Assembly: GCA_001603075.1 (NCBI GenBank)
Contig: LVBB01000148.1
Span: forward strand, 142,525-206,524
DNA from: Phycisphaerales bacterium Planc_01
GTDB lineage: Bacteria > Planctomycetota > Phycisphaerae > Sedimentisphaerales > Anaerobacaceae
Direction of reading: 5' to 3'
DNA length: 64,000 bases
This document shows, in pieces, positions 13,321-22,008 of this stretch. Each line of letters opens with the position of its first letter. The first letter of the stretch is position 1. A model generated the notes under the pieces. The model was not told the origin of the DNA and made no database searches. It saw only the letters and a list, made by a program, of their open reading frames with translations. Both the position numbers and the translations under genes were made by a program.

Positions 13321-14876
13321 GATCGCCGGGCCCGACTGCCGGCCATCGACTCGGCGATGCGCATCGCGGCTTTGATGCCGTCGGCGGCGCTGGAGATGAT
13401 GCCGCCGGCGTAGCCGCTGCCTTCGCCGACGAGATAGAGGTTCTCGAAGCCGCTACAGAGGCCCGTCGCGTCGCGGACCGCCTGGATGGGCGACGAGGTC
13501 TTGCTCTCCAGTCCGAGGATCGTGCCCGTCTCAAAGCCCTTGATCTTGCGGGCGAAACTCCCCAGTCCCTCCCGAATCGCATCGCTGACCGGCGAAGGCA
13601 ACATCTCCCACAGCGAGGCGGGTCTCAACCCGAGCGGATAGCTCGATTCAGGGACATCGGACGGCGCCTTTCGATTCATAAACTCGCTGATGCGACAGGC
13701 CGGGGCGGCATAGCCGTTGGCGTACTCGTAGAAGCTCGCCTCCAGCGACCCAAGCCAGTCGAGCGCCTCGGCCGGCGCGATGGGCCTGCCCAGCAGCGAT
13801 TCGATATTCACGGCGGCGACGCATGCGGCGTTGGCGAACCGCCCGGCCCGCCGATAGCAGCTCATGCCGTTGACGATGTTGGTGTTCGCATAGGCGGTCG
13901 CCGGGATCACCGCCCCGCCCGGACACATGCAGAACGTGTAGACGGGCAGATGCCCCTCGCTGTTGAAGGTCAGGCGGTATTCGGCGGCCTTGACGCCGGG
14001 CAGGCTCGTCCGGCCCCACTGGGCAAGGTTGATCCGCTCCTGCGGATGCTCGACCCGACAACCGATGGCAAAACTCTTCGTGCGAAACGGTACACCCCTA
14101 CCGATCAACATGCGATAGGTCTCGTGAGCCGAGTGGCCCGGCGCGATGACGTAGAAATCAGCCTCGACATGACCCGACGATGTCACTGCCTCGACGATGC
14201 GGCCCCGCTCGATCGTCAGGTCTTCGAGCATCGTATCGAACTGCATCCGTCCGCCGAGGGCGAGGAACTCTTCTCGCAGCCGCTTGACGATCCGCCGCAG
14301 GTTGTCGCTGCCGAGGTGCGGATGGGCCATGTAGGCGATCTCTTCGGGAGCGCCGGCGTCGATGTAGCTGGCCAGGATGAACTGCCGCTGTCGCGTGATG
14401 TGCTTGCTGCGCGAGGTGAGCTTGCCGTCGGAGAAGGTCCCTGCCCCACCTTCGCCGAAGGCGTAGTTGCAGGAGGGATTGAAGAGGCCCGTCTTCTCGA
14501 ACGTGCGAATGCCCTCGGCTCGCATGTCCACGTCCGAGCCGCGCTCGATGAGCGTCGTCTGGACGCCGGCTTTCTGAAGGACCAGCGCCGCGAAGAAGCC
14601 GGCCGGACCGCTGCCGACGACCAGGGCCTTCCGGCCCGGCGCAACATGCGGAATGCACAGCGGCGCAGGTGTCTCCGGGACGCCGCCGTCGATCTGCTCC
14701 GAAGCGACCCCGACGCGAACGAGCCAGTGGATGTCGCTCTTGCGGCAGGCGTCGAGGCTCTTGTGCTCAATCGTAAAGGAGAAGTCCGTCAGCTTCAGAG
14801 TCCGTTCGATTCGCTCGCGCAGCATCTCCTCGTCGTAGTCGGTGGGAAGCTTCAGTGAAATCGTTCGGTATCCCAT
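13317..14876 (-). CDS. NAD(P)/FAD-dependent oxidoreductase (COG2509-like)
   Basis: 519 residues from ATG 14876, which begins MGYRTISLKLPTDYDEE; longer in-frame starts lack support. After an N-terminal helper domain (about 1-75), a dinucleotide-binding motif ALVVGSGPAGFFAAL sits at 84-97, then the GSDVDMR and FNPSCNYAFGEGGAGTFSDGKL blocks and a C-terminal FAD motif ending in LYLVGEGSGYAGGIISSAADG. This matches the widespread uncharacterised FAD-dependent dehydrogenases of COG2509; the substrate is unknown. It lies 32 nt downstream of the LOG-family gene and may share its transcript. Confidence 0.88.
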   Translation of the reverse strand: MGYRTISLKLPTDYDEEMLRERIERTLKLTDFSFTIEHKSLDACRKSDIHWLVRVGVASEQIDGGVPETPAPLCIPHVAPGRKALVVGSGPAGFFAALVLQKAGVQTTLIERGSDVDMRAEGIRTFEKTGLFNPSCNYAFGEGGAGTFSDGKLTSRSKHITRQRQFILASYIDAGAPEEIAYMAHPHLGSDNLRRIVKRLREEFLALGGRMQFDTMLEDLTIERGRIVEAVTSSGHVEADFYVIAPGHSAHETYRMLIGRGVPFRTKSFAIGCRVEHPQERINLAQWGRTSLPGVKAAEYRLTFNSEGHLPVYTFCMCPGGAVIPATAYANTNIVNGMSCYRRAGRFANAACVAAVNIESLLGRPIAPAEALDWLGSLEASFYEYANGYAAPACRISEFMNRKAPSDVPESSYPLGLRPASLWEMLPSPVSDAIREGLGSFARKIKGFETGTILGLESKTSSPIQAVRDATGLCSGFENLYLVGEGSGYAGGIISSAADGIKAAMRIAESMAGSRARRS

Positions 14877-14908
14877 GAGAAGACCACCCTGCGGTCGAAC
14901 GTGAGCAT

Positions 14909-15499
14909 TCACTCCAGGCCGCTGCGAAGGGCCCACTGCGCCTTGTCCACTCGCGGGGCCTTATAGTCTGTCAGCCGGGCCAGCAATTCATCCGGCGTCG
15001 GGGCCACGAGCAGCAGATCGTGATGGGCCGGGGCGATGAACCCCTGGACGGTGGCGTGATCGACGAACCGGATCAAATCATCGAAATACCGCGCCACGTT
15101 CAACAGGCCGACCGGCTTGGCGTGAAACCCGAGTTGGGCCCATGTCAGGACCTCGAACAACTCCTCGATCGTGCCGAACCCGCCCGGCAGCGCGATGAAC
15201 GCGTCGGCCAGCTCGGCCATCAGGGCCTTGCGCTCGTGCATGTCGGCGACGATCCGCATGTCCGTCACATCGTTCAGCGCCAGGTCCATCTCGTGCAGGG
15301 CTTTCGGAATCACGCCGGTGACGCGGCCGCCGTGCTCCAGCACGGTCCGTGCCAGAACACCCATCATGCCGATCCGCCCGCCGCCGAAGACCAGGTGCAA
15401 CCTCCGATCGGCAAGGGCCTTGCCCATCATGCGTGCGGCGTCGGCGTACTCAGGCCGCCCCCCGACCCCACTGCCGCAATAGACACACACTCGTTTCAT
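14909..15499 (-). CDS. LOG-family (TIGR00730) nucleotide phosphoribohydrolase
   Basis: 196 residues from ATG 15499 (MKRVCVYCGSG). It is a Rossmann-like protein with the LOG signature PGGFGTIEELFE at about 105-116 and the FGGGRIGMMG loop at about 40-49. Family members hydrolyse cytokinin ribotides or other nucleoside 5'-monophosphates to free base and ribose phosphate; many bacterial ones act as general nucleotide phosphoribohydrolases. The length is typical. Confidence 0.9.
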   Translation of the reverse strand: MKRVCVYCGSGVGGRPEYADAARMMGKALADRRLHLVFGGGRIGMMGVLARTVLEHGGRVTGVIPKALHEMDLALNDVTDMRIVADMHERKALMAELADAFIALPGGFGTIEELFEVLTWAQLGFHAKPVGLLNVARYFDDLIRFVDHATVQGFIAPAHHDLLLVAPTPDELLARLTDYKAPRVDKAQWALRSGLE

Positions 15500-15622
15500 T
15501 CCCACGGTTCCAAACACCAGGAAGACCACCACACAGAGACACCGCCGCCCAGGCAGCGGCACCGAGCGTAGTGGGGCAGCCCCACCGTGTCAAACGGAAT
15601 CACACGACGGTCCGAAGTCCGA

Positions 15623-15651
15623 TTGACATGAAGATGGTCGAAAGCGACAAT
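15623..15651 (+). promoter_or_regulatory. Sigma-70-type promoter for the DUF3795 gene
   Basis: Perfect TTGACA (15623-15628), 17-nt spacer, GACAAT (15646-15651). The expected start near 15658 leaves a ~65-nt leader before the ATG at 15725. Confidence 0.6.
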
Positions 15652-15724
15652 GGATGCGGCGGCGTCGTGGACGACACGTGCGCGGTCGCGTCCGCCCCAA
15701 TCCTGTGGATAAGGAGTGCGGCTT

Positions 15725-16129
15725 ATGGAACCGATTGTGGCCAAGTGCGGCTATCGTTGCGACCTGTGTCTGTTCTTCGAGGCCAACCTTGCCGGCGGGC
15801 CGGGCCCCGACAGGATCAGCGCGGCGTTCGCCAGGTACTACGACTGCCAGCTCGCACCCGAGGCGATCCGGCCGTGCAAGGGATGCCACGAAGGCGCCGA
15901 GGCGCCCGACAAGGACTGCCGGGTGTACCCGTGCGTTCGCGAGAAGGGCCTGCAAAACTGCGGGCAGTGCCCTGAGTTCGGCTGCGAGACGCTCAAGACG
16001 CGCATGGACGTGGTGGAGGAATGCCTCGCGAAGCATCCGGACGTCAGCGAGGAAGACTACCGGCTCTTCTTCGGCCCCTATCTGAGCCGGGCGGCCCTGA
16101 CCGAGATCCACCGATCTGCACGCGACTGA
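15725..16129 (+). CDS. Cysteine-rich DUF3795 protein
   Basis: 134 residues from ATG 15725, with AAGGAG 8 nt upstream. Nine cysteines in CGYRCDLC, CKGCHEG, CRVYPC and CGQCPEFGC patterns fit the DUF3795 family, presumed metal-binding and common in anaerobes. The sequence starts at the family's typical site (VAKCGYRCDLCLFFEANL). The function is unknown. It is a single gene with its own promoter, facing a convergent lipoprotein gene. Confidence 0.85.
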   Translation: MEPIVAKCGYRCDLCLFFEANLAGGPGPDRISAAFARYYDCQLAPEAIRPCKGCHEGAEAPDKDCRVYPCVREKGLQNCGQCPEFGCETLKTRMDVVEECLAKHPDVSEEDYRLFFGPYLSRAALTEIHRSARD

Positions 16130-16153
16130 ACGCACGCCGCCGACCGTCCCGGC

Positions 16154-16636
16154 TCACTGCGCCAGGAACCGCGCGGCAAAATCGTCAAAGGGAACATCGG
16201 CGAAGTACCTGCCGTGAACCCCGCGCGCCAGCTCCATATCGTCCATGTCGTCGTATTGCGGATACCGCTCGCGGACCTGGGCCACCGTCATCGCCTCCAG
16301 CATCCGGCGGATCGGGACATCTTGCGGCGCGACGGCCGGCGGATATACGCGCACTTTCATCCTCCGAAGCTCGGCGGCTTTGCGGTCCATCTGTCGGGCC
16401 GTCATCGTGTCCGGGTCGAACGTATACCGGCGCTGCCGCCAATAGGCGGCGTTGCGAATCGCCTGCGCCCGCGCGAACATCTCATCACACGTCATCGTGT
16501 TGGCATCGAACGCAAACCCCTTGGCCTTCCAGCTCCTGGCGCAAATCGCCGCCCGCGCACGAGGATCGCGCATGCGGGCCGAACAGCCCGCGATCAGTCC
16601 CGACAAGGCCAACAGGATAACGATACGGTCTAACAT
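16154..16636 (-). CDS. Small lipoprotein with duplicated FD-NTMT segment, unknown function
   Basis: 160 residues from ATG 16636 (GGAG six nt upstream). A lipoprotein signal ends in LIAGC with Cys18. The middle has a short internal repeat, FDANTMTCDEMFARAQ and FDPDTMTARQMDRKA. The C-terminus (RERYPQYDDMDDMELARGVHGRYFADVPFDDFAARF) resembles the short 'YP-YDD-s-D-eLA--vH-kYYpdvp' segment seen at the ends of many bacterial and phage proteins. I do not recognise a functional family. It is convergent with the DUF3795 gene, 24 nt apart. Confidence 0.7.
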   Translation of the reverse strand: MLDRIVILLALSGLIAGCSARMRDPRARAAICARSWKAKGFAFDANTMTCDEMFARAQAIRNAAYWRQRRYTFDPDTMTARQMDRKAAELRRMKVRVYPPAVAPQDVPIRRMLEAMTVAQVRERYPQYDDMDDMELARGVHGRYFADVPFDDFAARFLAQ

Positions 16637-16725
16637 GGCAGACTCCATCGATTCAAGACCACAACCATTGACGCGGCCATGATATACCCATCATCAGCTT
16701 CTGTCCACCCCCCTTCCGGACACGA

Positions 16726-16983
16726 TGTCACTCTGTTCTCCCTCTCGCCCACGAAGTCCCACCTGGCATCGGGAAAGGTCTGGATCGCTTGCCTCTCGGC
16801 CGTGGTTTTGCCGGTGCCTGACACTTCAAGTCCAGCCCGGGGTCTCGAGTCCCAGATGCTCGTGGTGGTGTTCCCTCCAACGTTCCAGCCGACGAGGCCG
16901 CCGAAGACAGGGTCTCCCCCCACCCGGCCGAAGACCAATCCGCTCGGCAACGACGGGCCGAACACGCAACCTGCGATTCGCAG
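16726..16983 (-). pseudogene. Decayed fragment of a GLUG-motif surface protein
   Basis: About 86 codons open on the minus strand after an in-frame stop. They read ...GLVGWNVGGNTTTSIWDS, then VSGTGKTTAERQ and FPDARWDFVGE. This order (GGLVG repeat, xxSxWD, GTGKTTAEMQ, AGWDF) is the C-terminal pattern of large GLUG-repeat surface proteins that are abundant in Sedimentisphaerales-like planctomycetes. There is no start codon context, no further repeats upstream, and the frame then drifts into unrelated sequence. It fills most of the otherwise gene-less stretch 16637-17043. Identification is from motif memory, not alignment. Confidence 0.5.
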
Positions 16984-17043
16984 CTACTGCGCATGACCTC
17001 GGACGGCTGCTTTGAGTGGCAAGCCCAAGAAAGCCGTTCGGGC

Positions 17044-17118
17044 TCAAGTCATCTGGTGCCAAAGGACCATATGCACGATGAAGGCGCCGATCAGGAATAT
17101 CCATCCGAGCAGCTTCAC
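17044..17118 (-). CDS. Possible 24-residue single-pass membrane peptide
   Basis: GTG at 17118 to TGA at 17044 reads VKLLGWIFLIGAFIVHMVLW followed by HQMT: one almost perfect transmembrane helix with a positive N-terminus. The frame stays open for about 20 codons further upstream but without ATG. It lies 83 nt downstream of the Gfo/Idh gene on the same strand. The ribosome site is poor (GGGGG two nt from the GTG), so expression is uncertain. Confidence 0.35.
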   Translation of the reverse strand: MKLLGWIFLIGAFIVHMVLWHQMT

Positions 17119-17200
17119 AACCCCCGCCGAAGAGGGTTGCGGGTTCCATGCTCCATGGCCCAGTGCCTCGGCGACGAGAGACGGCGGTTGTCTCGGCGGC

Positions 17201-18322
17201 TCAGTCGGTCAGGGTGAAGGCCGGGAGGCGGACGATCTTGCCGCCCTTCTGGGCCGACTGGTGGGCGCAGAGACCGACGCAGGTCCAGTTGGCGCTGGTG
17301 ACGGCGTTGGGCCGCGGGTCGCGGTCTTCGAGCAGCGCCGAGACGAATTCGTTGACCAGGTGCGGGTGCGATCCGCCGTGGCCGCCGCCCTGGATAAACG
17401 AGAGGTGTCCGGCGTCCTGGATCGTGCGCGTGAACTTGCGGATCTCTTCCGGCAGCCGCTGGGCGTAGTCGGGAACCCGCACGCGCGAGGGAATCTCCGG
17501 CTCGGGCTTCTTGGCGGTGTGAAGGACGTGCTCTTCGCCCTCGACGAGCGTCCACTCGAAGCTCTTCTTCGAGCCGTAGACGTCGAAGCTCTCGCGATAC
17601 TGCCGGGCCGTGTCGAACAGGAACCGCCAGATGTGAGCGGCGACGTCCGAGTCCTTGACCTTGATATGACACGACTCGATGGCGAACCGGTTGCCGCTCT
17701 TGCGGGCCAGCCTCGCGTTGATGGCGCCGGAGCCGAAACAGGAGACGTACTCGGCCCGGCCGTCGACCAGGCCGAGCACGGGCGAGACCACGTGCGTGGC
17801 GTAGTGCATCGGGATCATCCGCTCCCAGTACTCGGGCCAGCCCTCCATGTCCTGCGGGTGCGACGCCTGCATGTACTGGACCTTGCCCAGCTCGCCCTTC
17901 TCGTACATCTCCTTGAGGAACAGGAACTCCCGGCTGTAAACCACGGTCTCGGCCATCATGTACTTCAGCCCCGTCTTCTTGACGAGCGAGACGATCTGTT
18001 TGCACTCTTCGACGGTCGTCGCCATCGGCACGGTGCACATCACGTGCTTGCCCGCCTCCAGCGCCGCGATCGACATCGGCGCGTGGTCCGGGATCGGCGA
18101 GTTGATGTGGACGAAGTCGATCGCCGGATCGGCCAGCAGCTTGGCGTAGCTCGTGTAGCGCTTCTCGATCCCGCAGGCGTCGCCGATCTCGTGGAGCTTC
18201 GCCTTGTTGCGCCGGCAGATCGCCTCCACATGAGCGTTCGGATGCCCCTGGTAGATGGGAATGAACTCCGCTCCGAACCCGAGCCCCACGATCGCCACGT
18301 TGACCTGTCCGCTCTTCGCCAT
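17201..18322 (-). CDS. Gfo/Idh/MocA-family oxidoreductase lacking the EKP motif
   Basis: 373 residues from ATG 18322, with AAGGAGAG just upstream. It has an N-terminal Rossmann fold (VAIVGLGFGAEF, residues 9-20) and the C-terminal Gfo/Idh/MocA beta-sheet domain. The family normally carries an EKP motif whose lysine is catalytic; here the same place reads GKHVMCTVPMA, with TVP at 97-99, so Lys is absent. The fold is intact, hence a variant subfamily rather than a broken gene. It has no signal peptide and is probably cytoplasmic. Substrate unknown, presumably a sugar or sugar acid. Confidence 0.88.
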   Translation of the reverse strand: MAKSGQVNVAIVGLGFGAEFIPIYQGHPNAHVEAICRRNKAKLHEIGDACGIEKRYTSYAKLLADPAIDFVHINSPIPDHAPMSIAALEAGKHVMCTVPMATTVEECKQIVSLVKKTGLKYMMAETVVYSREFLFLKEMYEKGELGKVQYMQASHPQDMEGWPEYWERMIPMHYATHVVSPVLGLVDGRAEYVSCFGSGAINARLARKSGNRFAIESCHIKVKDSDVAAHIWRFLFDTARQYRESFDVYGSKKSFEWTLVEGEEHVLHTAKKPEPEIPSRVRVPDYAQRLPEEIRKFTRTIQDAGHLSFIQGGGHGGSHPHLVNEFVSALLEDRDPRPNAVTSANWTCVGLCAHQSAQKGGKIVRLPAFTLTD

Positions 18323-18458
18323 GATCCGCTCTCCTTCGCTTGGGATGTCAAGAGGGCCGTTCGGCGCCGGCCGCATCGGTACCCCCACCAGACTACCGGC
18401 CCCGGCGGCACGCGTCAAAGACAAAGCCTCGCCCCCCAGGGCGTCGGTAGGGATTCTC

Positions 18459-18487
18459 TTGCCGGCGTCCGCGAGAAATGGTATTAT
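18459..18487 (+). promoter_or_regulatory. Promoter candidate for the LamG/discoidin protein gene
   Basis: TTGCCG (18459-18464), 17-nt spacer, TATTAT (18482-18487), leaving a ~250-nt leader to the ATG at 18745. The complementary strand of the same patch offers TATAAT (18488-18483), a possible -10 for the divergent Gfo/Idh gene, though without a good -35. The rest of the 422-nt gap 18323-18744 shows no recognisable element. Confidence 0.4.
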
Positions 18488-18744
18488 AGTAAGGAAAGCC
18501 GCTGGTGGCCGACAGAGGGTTACTGCCACAGGTGGCCCAGATGGAGGATGTTTGGTGATTGCAGCATGAGGCTGCCAGTCGATTGTCGAGCGGAGTGACG
18601 AGCGATTCTGGCCTTGGGCAGTCTTCCATTCCACGTCTGCGCGACCGGGGGAGATGTTCCCTGTCCGGACAACGGCGGCAACGGTTCGCACGGTCCGAAC
18701 CGGGCAGAAACACCACGGATCAAGCAAGTTGGAGGACAAGAAGA

Positions 18745-21684
18745 ATGGGTAACAGAGTCGTCTTTTCGCTACTGTGCCTGCTGGCCTTGAGTATCGCCGG
18801 CCAGGCGGCCACATTCACCCTCGTGGACCTGCCGGCCGGCGGCACCGACGCCGCCATCGGCATCGACAGCAGTAAGATCTACACTCATGCGTTCGATTTC
18901 GGCACCAGCCCGGTCGCCACCATCAATGGGGTGACCTTCGAAGCGGGCCCGAGCGCCAACATCATAGCGGCATATGCGGGCACCAGCGCTCAAGGATACG
19001 GCTATACGGTAAGTGACACCCGAAGCTCTGTGGCGGTCAGCGTGCACGCCGGCAGCGACCCGAGCACGCAGGTGGACGGCGCTTCGGTCGACCTGTTCTA
19101 CGACATGATCTATCATTCCGCCTCGACGACGATCGGCGCGGGTCTTGTACTGGTCCTCTCCGATCTGACACCGGGCGTGACCTATTCGGCGCGCCTGTAC
19201 TACCGTTCGTGGGGCACAGGGGAAACCGCCCGCACGATCACCTGCCAGGCCGACGGCGAGAGCAACGGCGTGTTCGCCGAGTCGATCGACATCGAACTCG
19301 ACGGCGGCGGCGCCCACTATCTCGACTATACCTTCACCGCCGACGACACGGATGTGGAGTTCCGGTTCCTCACCAACGACGACAACAACGGCATCCACGT
19401 CTACGGCTTCACGAATGAGGTGCTCGGTTCGGACCGCGCGACCGTTCCCAGTCCAGCGGACAAGGCCGTCGACGTATTCCGGGAAGCGCGGCTGAGCTGG
19501 AAGCCGGGTGACTCGGCCGTTGCACACGACGTCTACCTCGGCGCCTCGTACGACGAGGTCGCCGCCGCCACCGTCGCAGACCCGCGCGGCGTACTGGTCA
19601 GCCAGGGGCAGACCGTCGTCGGTTACGATCCGGGCCGGCTGGAGTTCGGACGGACCTACTACTGGCGCGTGGACGAGGTCGGCGGAACACCCGCCGATGC
19701 GGTCTCTGCCGGAAACGTCTGGACCTTCACGGTCGAGCCGCTGGCCTACACCGTAGAGAGCATCGTTGCTACGAGCAACGGCCTCTTCGAGACCACCACT
19801 GGGCCGGAGAACACCATCAACGGATCGGGCCTCAACGCCCAGGATCAGCACTCGAACCTCGGCGACGACATGTGGCAGACCAGGCAGGACGGCGACACGC
19901 CGCTCTGGATTCAGTATGAGTTCGACCGCGTGCTCAAGCTCCACCAGATGCTGGTCTGGAACTACAACGTGCAATTTGAGTCGATCCTCGGCTTTGGGGT
20001 CAAGGACACGACGATCGAGTATTCGACCGACGGCGCCGACTGGACGATGCTGGGCGACGTGACGCTGGCCCAGGCGAGCGGCACCTCCACCTATACCGCC
20101 AATACGACAATCGATCTGGCCGGTGTGGCTGCGAAGTACGTCCGTCTGACCGTCAACAGCGGCTGGGGCACGATGAACCAGTACGGCCTCAGCGAGGTCC
20201 GCTTCCTGCACATCCCCGCCTTCGCCCGCCAGCCACAGCCAGCCTCCGGCGCCGCGAACCTGGCACCGGAGATTGCGCTGACTTGGCGACCGGGCCGAGA
20301 GGCCGCACGGCACGATCTGTACATCGGCACCGACGAACAGGCCGTGGCCGACGGAACAGCGGACGTGACGACCGTGTCCGAGCCACGGTACGACGCCGCC
20401 CTCGAGCTGGCACAGACCTACTACTGGAGAGTCGACGAGGTCAACGAGGTCGAAGAGCCTGCTGTCTGGGCCAGCGAAGTATGGACCTTCTCCGTCGCTG
20501 ACTCCATCGTCATCGAGGATTTCGAAACATACAACGACGACGACAACCGCATCTACGACACGTGGCTCGACGGTTGGGTCAACGACACCGGCTCCACCGT
20601 GGGCTACTTCAACTCGCCGTTTGCGGAGACAACGCTGGCCCACAGCGGCAAGCAGTCCATGCCGCTGCTCTACGAAAACACCAACGGCATCTCCGTGTCC
20701 GAGACACAGCGGACGTTCGAGGTCTCGCACGACTGGTCTGTCCACGGCATCCGGAGCCTGTCGCTGGTCTTCTTCGGCGATCGCGCCAACACCGCCGGAC
20801 AACTCTACGCCAAGATCAACGGCACGAAGGTGCTCTACGGCGGTTCGGCCGAGGATCTGAAGATCGCCGCCTGGATCCCGTGGACGATCGACCTGGCCGG
20901 ACTGAACGTGCGTAACGTGACCACGCTGACGATCGGCATCGAAGGCGCCGGCGCCATGGGGACGCTGTTCATCGACAACATCCGGGTCTATCCCTATGCG
21001 AGCGAACTGGTCGCACCGGTCCAGCCGGACGACGCGAGCCTGGTCGCGTACTACCCTCTCGACGGCAACGCCAACGATGTTGCGGGCGGCCGCCACGGCA
21101 CCATCTCCGGGACTCCGGACTTCATGCCCGGCTTCCAGGGCCAGGCCCTCGACCTCGCCAGCAACGCGACGGTGCCGCAATACGTTTCCGTGCCGTACTC
21201 CGACGCCTTCGCCCTGAACTCGTTCACCGTCGCCGCCTGGATCCATGTCAAAGATCTGGATGCGCTGCGGGCGATTCTCGGGACACGTTTCAACAGCGAC
21301 AACACGTTCGACGTCAAGGTCGAGGCGACGCGCGTTCACGGCGACATCGGCGACGGCAGCGCCTGGCTCAATACAAGCGTCGACATCCCGGCGGCGCGCG
21401 GCGGAGTGGTTGGCACGAACGCCTGGCACCACATCGCCTATGCGATCGATGCGGCGGCCGGGACGGCCGATCTCTATCTCGACGGCGTGTTGTCGACGAC
21501 CGTGACTTTCACGGGGACGCCGCTTCTCATGAAGCCGGACCAGGAACTTCGCATTGGAAACTGCTCCGGAACCGAGTACATGAACGGCATGATTGACGAA
21601 GTCCGCATCTACAACCGCGCGCTGACCATGGCCGAGGTCGCCGCCCTCGTGGGCCGGCCCGGACCGATCTACACAGGATTCTGA
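18745..21684 (+). CDS. Large exported protein with Fn3-like, discoidin-like and LamG domains
   Basis: 979 residues from ATG 18745 (GGAGG nine nt upstream). Signal peptide VVFSLLCLLALSIAGQAA. Then an N-terminal beta-rich region (to about 225); two Fn3-like segments ending in LEFGRTYYWRVDEVGG and LELAQTYYWRVDEVNE; between them an F5/8-type-C-like domain (about 335-490); a jelly-roll-like segment starting VIEDFETYNDDDN (about 590-755); and a C-terminal LamG-like concanavalin fold (LVAYYPLDGNANDVAGG ... MIDEVRIYNRALTMAEVAAL). Such architectures bind glycans or surfaces in planctomycetes. No catalytic domain or sorting signal is visible. A hairpin follows the gene. Confidence 0.82.
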   Translation: MGNRVVFSLLCLLALSIAGQAATFTLVDLPAGGTDAAIGIDSSKIYTHAFDFGTSPVATINGVTFEAGPSANIIAAYAGTSAQGYGYTVSDTRSSVAVSVHAGSDPSTQVDGASVDLFYDMIYHSASTTIGAGLVLVLSDLTPGVTYSARLYYRSWGTGETARTITCQADGESNGVFAESIDIELDGGGAHYLDYTFTADDTDVEFRFLTNDDNNGIHVYGFTNEVLGSDRATVPSPADKAVDVFREARLSWKPGDSAVAHDVYLGASYDEVAAATVADPRGVLVSQGQTVVGYDPGRLEFGRTYYWRVDEVGGTPADAVSAGNVWTFTVEPLAYTVESIVATSNGLFETTTGPENTINGSGLNAQDQHSNLGDDMWQTRQDGDTPLWIQYEFDRVLKLHQMLVWNYNVQFESILGFGVKDTTIEYSTDGADWTMLGDVTLAQASGTSTYTANTTIDLAGVAAKYVRLTVNSGWGTMNQYGLSEVRFLHIPAFARQPQPASGAANLAPEIALTWRPGREAARHDLYIGTDEQAVADGTADVTTVSEPRYDAALELAQTYYWRVDEVNEVEEPAVWASEVWTFSVADSIVIEDFETYNDDDNRIYDTWLDGWVNDTGSTVGYFNSPFAETTLAHSGKQSMPLLYENTNGISVSETQRTFEVSHDWSVHGIRSLSLVFFGDRANTAGQLYAKINGTKVLYGGSAEDLKIAAWIPWTIDLAGLNVRNVTTLTIGIEGAGAMGTLFIDNIRVYPYASELVAPVQPDDASLVAYYPLDGNANDVAGGRHGTISGTPDFMPGFQGQALDLASNATVPQYVSVPYSDAFALNSFTVAAWIHVKDLDALRAILGTRFNSDNTFDVKVEATRVHGDIGDGSAWLNTSVDIPAARGGVVGTNAWHHIAYAIDAAAGTADLYLDGVLSTTVTFTGTPLLMKPDQELRIGNCSGTEYMNGMIDEVRIYNRALTMAEVAALVGRPGPIYTGF

Positions 21685-21740
21685 AACTGAATCGGGGTCG
21701 GGCCCTCGCCTGACGACCCGACGCAATGAATGTCCCACAT

Positions 21741-21774
21741 CGAGGGCAGGGTATCCGCAAGGGCCCTGCCCTCG
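21741..21774 (+). terminator. Stem-loop downstream of the LamG/discoidin gene
   Basis: CGAGGGCAGGG (21741-21751) and CCCTGCCCTCG (21764-21774) form a perfect 11-bp GC stem with a 12-nt loop, 57 nt after the stop. Only a short CCATTT follows, so it is a U-poor terminator. The remainder of the 324-nt gap to 22009 shows nothing else clear. Confidence 0.55.
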
Positions 21775-22008
21775 CCATTTCCGCCCCGTCCCGCCACGCA
21801 CATGCTGATTCCGGCCCATCGCGGTTCCGACGTACCTCCCAACTGCGACGGCACGGGAGGCATCGATTTTCAGCGGAGTTTCCGCGCTCTCTCTGCCGAT
21901 ACATAGTGGAGACGGATACAACAGTATGTCAGTCGCCGCCGGCGGTCGGAAGGTTCACCGCGTCGTCTTCGGCGAAGCGTAGCCGGCAACCGCAAATAGG
22001 GGGATATT

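Noticed and set aside
18769..21921. Long minus-strand frame opposite the LamG/discoidin gene
   Set aside because: Third-position GC makes antisense frames stay open; no recognisable protein motif.
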